Source: Corynebacterium rhinophilum (GTDB taxonomy: Bacteria; Actinomycetota; Actinomycetes; Mycobacteriales; Mycobacteriaceae). From it: a stretch of DNA of 64,000 nt. The translations under genes and the position numbers were made by a program. Positions within the stretch are counted from its first letter, which is position 1; every line of letters begins with the position of its first letter. Shown one piece after another: positions 63,924 through 64,000 of this stretch. The DNA lies in contig NZ_JASPHQ010000008.1 in assembly GCF_030227225.1 (NCBI RefSeq), positions 41,142 through 105,141 on the forward strand, given 5' to 3'. The notes below the pieces were generated by a model, which saw only the letters and a program-made list of their open reading frames with translations, searched no databases and had not been told where the DNA came from.

Positions 63924-64000
63924 TGAACTGCTCCCCATTAGTTGGACTGAGAAATCAGTTACCGACTAGTAGGGAGTAGTTTTCTTTGAGAGCACGAAGT
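63924..64000 (+). mobile_element. Left terminus of an IS3-family-like insertion sequence (cut by window edge)
   Basis: TGAACTGCTCCCCATTAGTT followed by GGAC is the form of the terminal inverted repeat of IS150-group IS3 elements (TGTACTGCxCCC...TTGGAC). The first transposase frame would start at or beyond the right edge, so no gene can be called. Confidence 0.55.

Overview
The window is a piece of an actinobacterial chromosome, almost certainly a Corynebacterium. The evidence is a moderately high-GC sequence, mycobacterial-type gene order, an IlvBNC attenuator like that of C. glutamicum, a divergent LysG/LysE pair, and an IclR-type regulator next to leuCD. The backbone follows the order known from Mycobacterium tuberculosis Rv2965c to Rv3003c: coaD, rsmD, recG, DAK2, ung, thiL, ddl, gpsA, a mutT1-like gene, leuD-leuC with its IclR regulator, gltX, an FAH-family gene, leuB, serA, ilvC-ilvN-ilvB. 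I infer a skin or mucosa type species, but species cannot be fixed from this sequence.

Layout. 0-4 kb: an AlkZ/YcaQ-type winged-helix protein, polA and a tRNA-Leu(CAA). 4.3-7.8 kb: a DUF368 polyprenyl-phosphate translocase and a polar amino-acid ABC importer. 7.8-18 kb (minus): TauE/SafE, coaD, rsmD, a small biotinyl-like carrier, recG, DAK2, ung, thiL, ddl and gpsA, with a duplicated DUF3515 protein on the other strand. 18-23 kb: mutT1-like, a membrane protein, leuDC and an LtbR-like regulator with a strong inverted repeat between them. 23-28.5 kb: a histidine-rich tandem-repeat protein and two large YhgE/Pip membrane proteins. 28.8-31 kb: two tRNA-Glu, one tRNA-Gln and gltX.

31.2-40.9 kb is the most distinctive locus. 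It is a seven-gene operon with a metal-type (ABC-3) transporter, whose binding lipoprotein carries an extra surface-repeat domain, and four secreted or anchored proteins built from the same His-His-Trp-Phe-Pro-Gly-Tyr domain (seven copies across five proteins). One protein ends in an LAxTG sortase signal. Two imperfect palindromes lie in its promoter region. I read it as a cell-envelope metal (probably zinc) capture relay. The family is named in TIGRFAMs as the anchored-repeat ABC transporter, but as far as I know its function is unproven.

41-50.2 kb: a secreted esterase, isochorismate synthase, a methyltransferase, an FAH-family hydrolase, leuB, serA, a lipoprotein and a DUF262 protein. 50.3-52.9 kb is a decayed integrative element inserted in the 3' end of ilvC. 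The native ilvC tail and terminator now sit 2.5 kb from ilvC, the element supplies a replacement tail, and an integrase fragment abuts the right junction. Its cargo is a two-helix membrane protein with an ImmA/IrrE peptidase, a small membrane protein and an HTH protein killed by one stop codon. 52.9-59.1 kb: ilvC, ilvN, ilvB (with leader peptide and attenuator), a PH-like protein and ilvD. 59-64 kb: a frameshifted winged-helix regulator with its partner membrane gene, DoxX, a CPWA-type GST-like reductase, lysG and lysE, and at the right edge what looks like the terminus of an IS3-family element.

Together most of the window serves branched-chain amino acid, serine and lysine metabolism plus genome maintenance and cell-wall precursors. 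The horizontally acquired or envelope-adaptation modules are inserted at the tRNA/gltX region and at ilvC.
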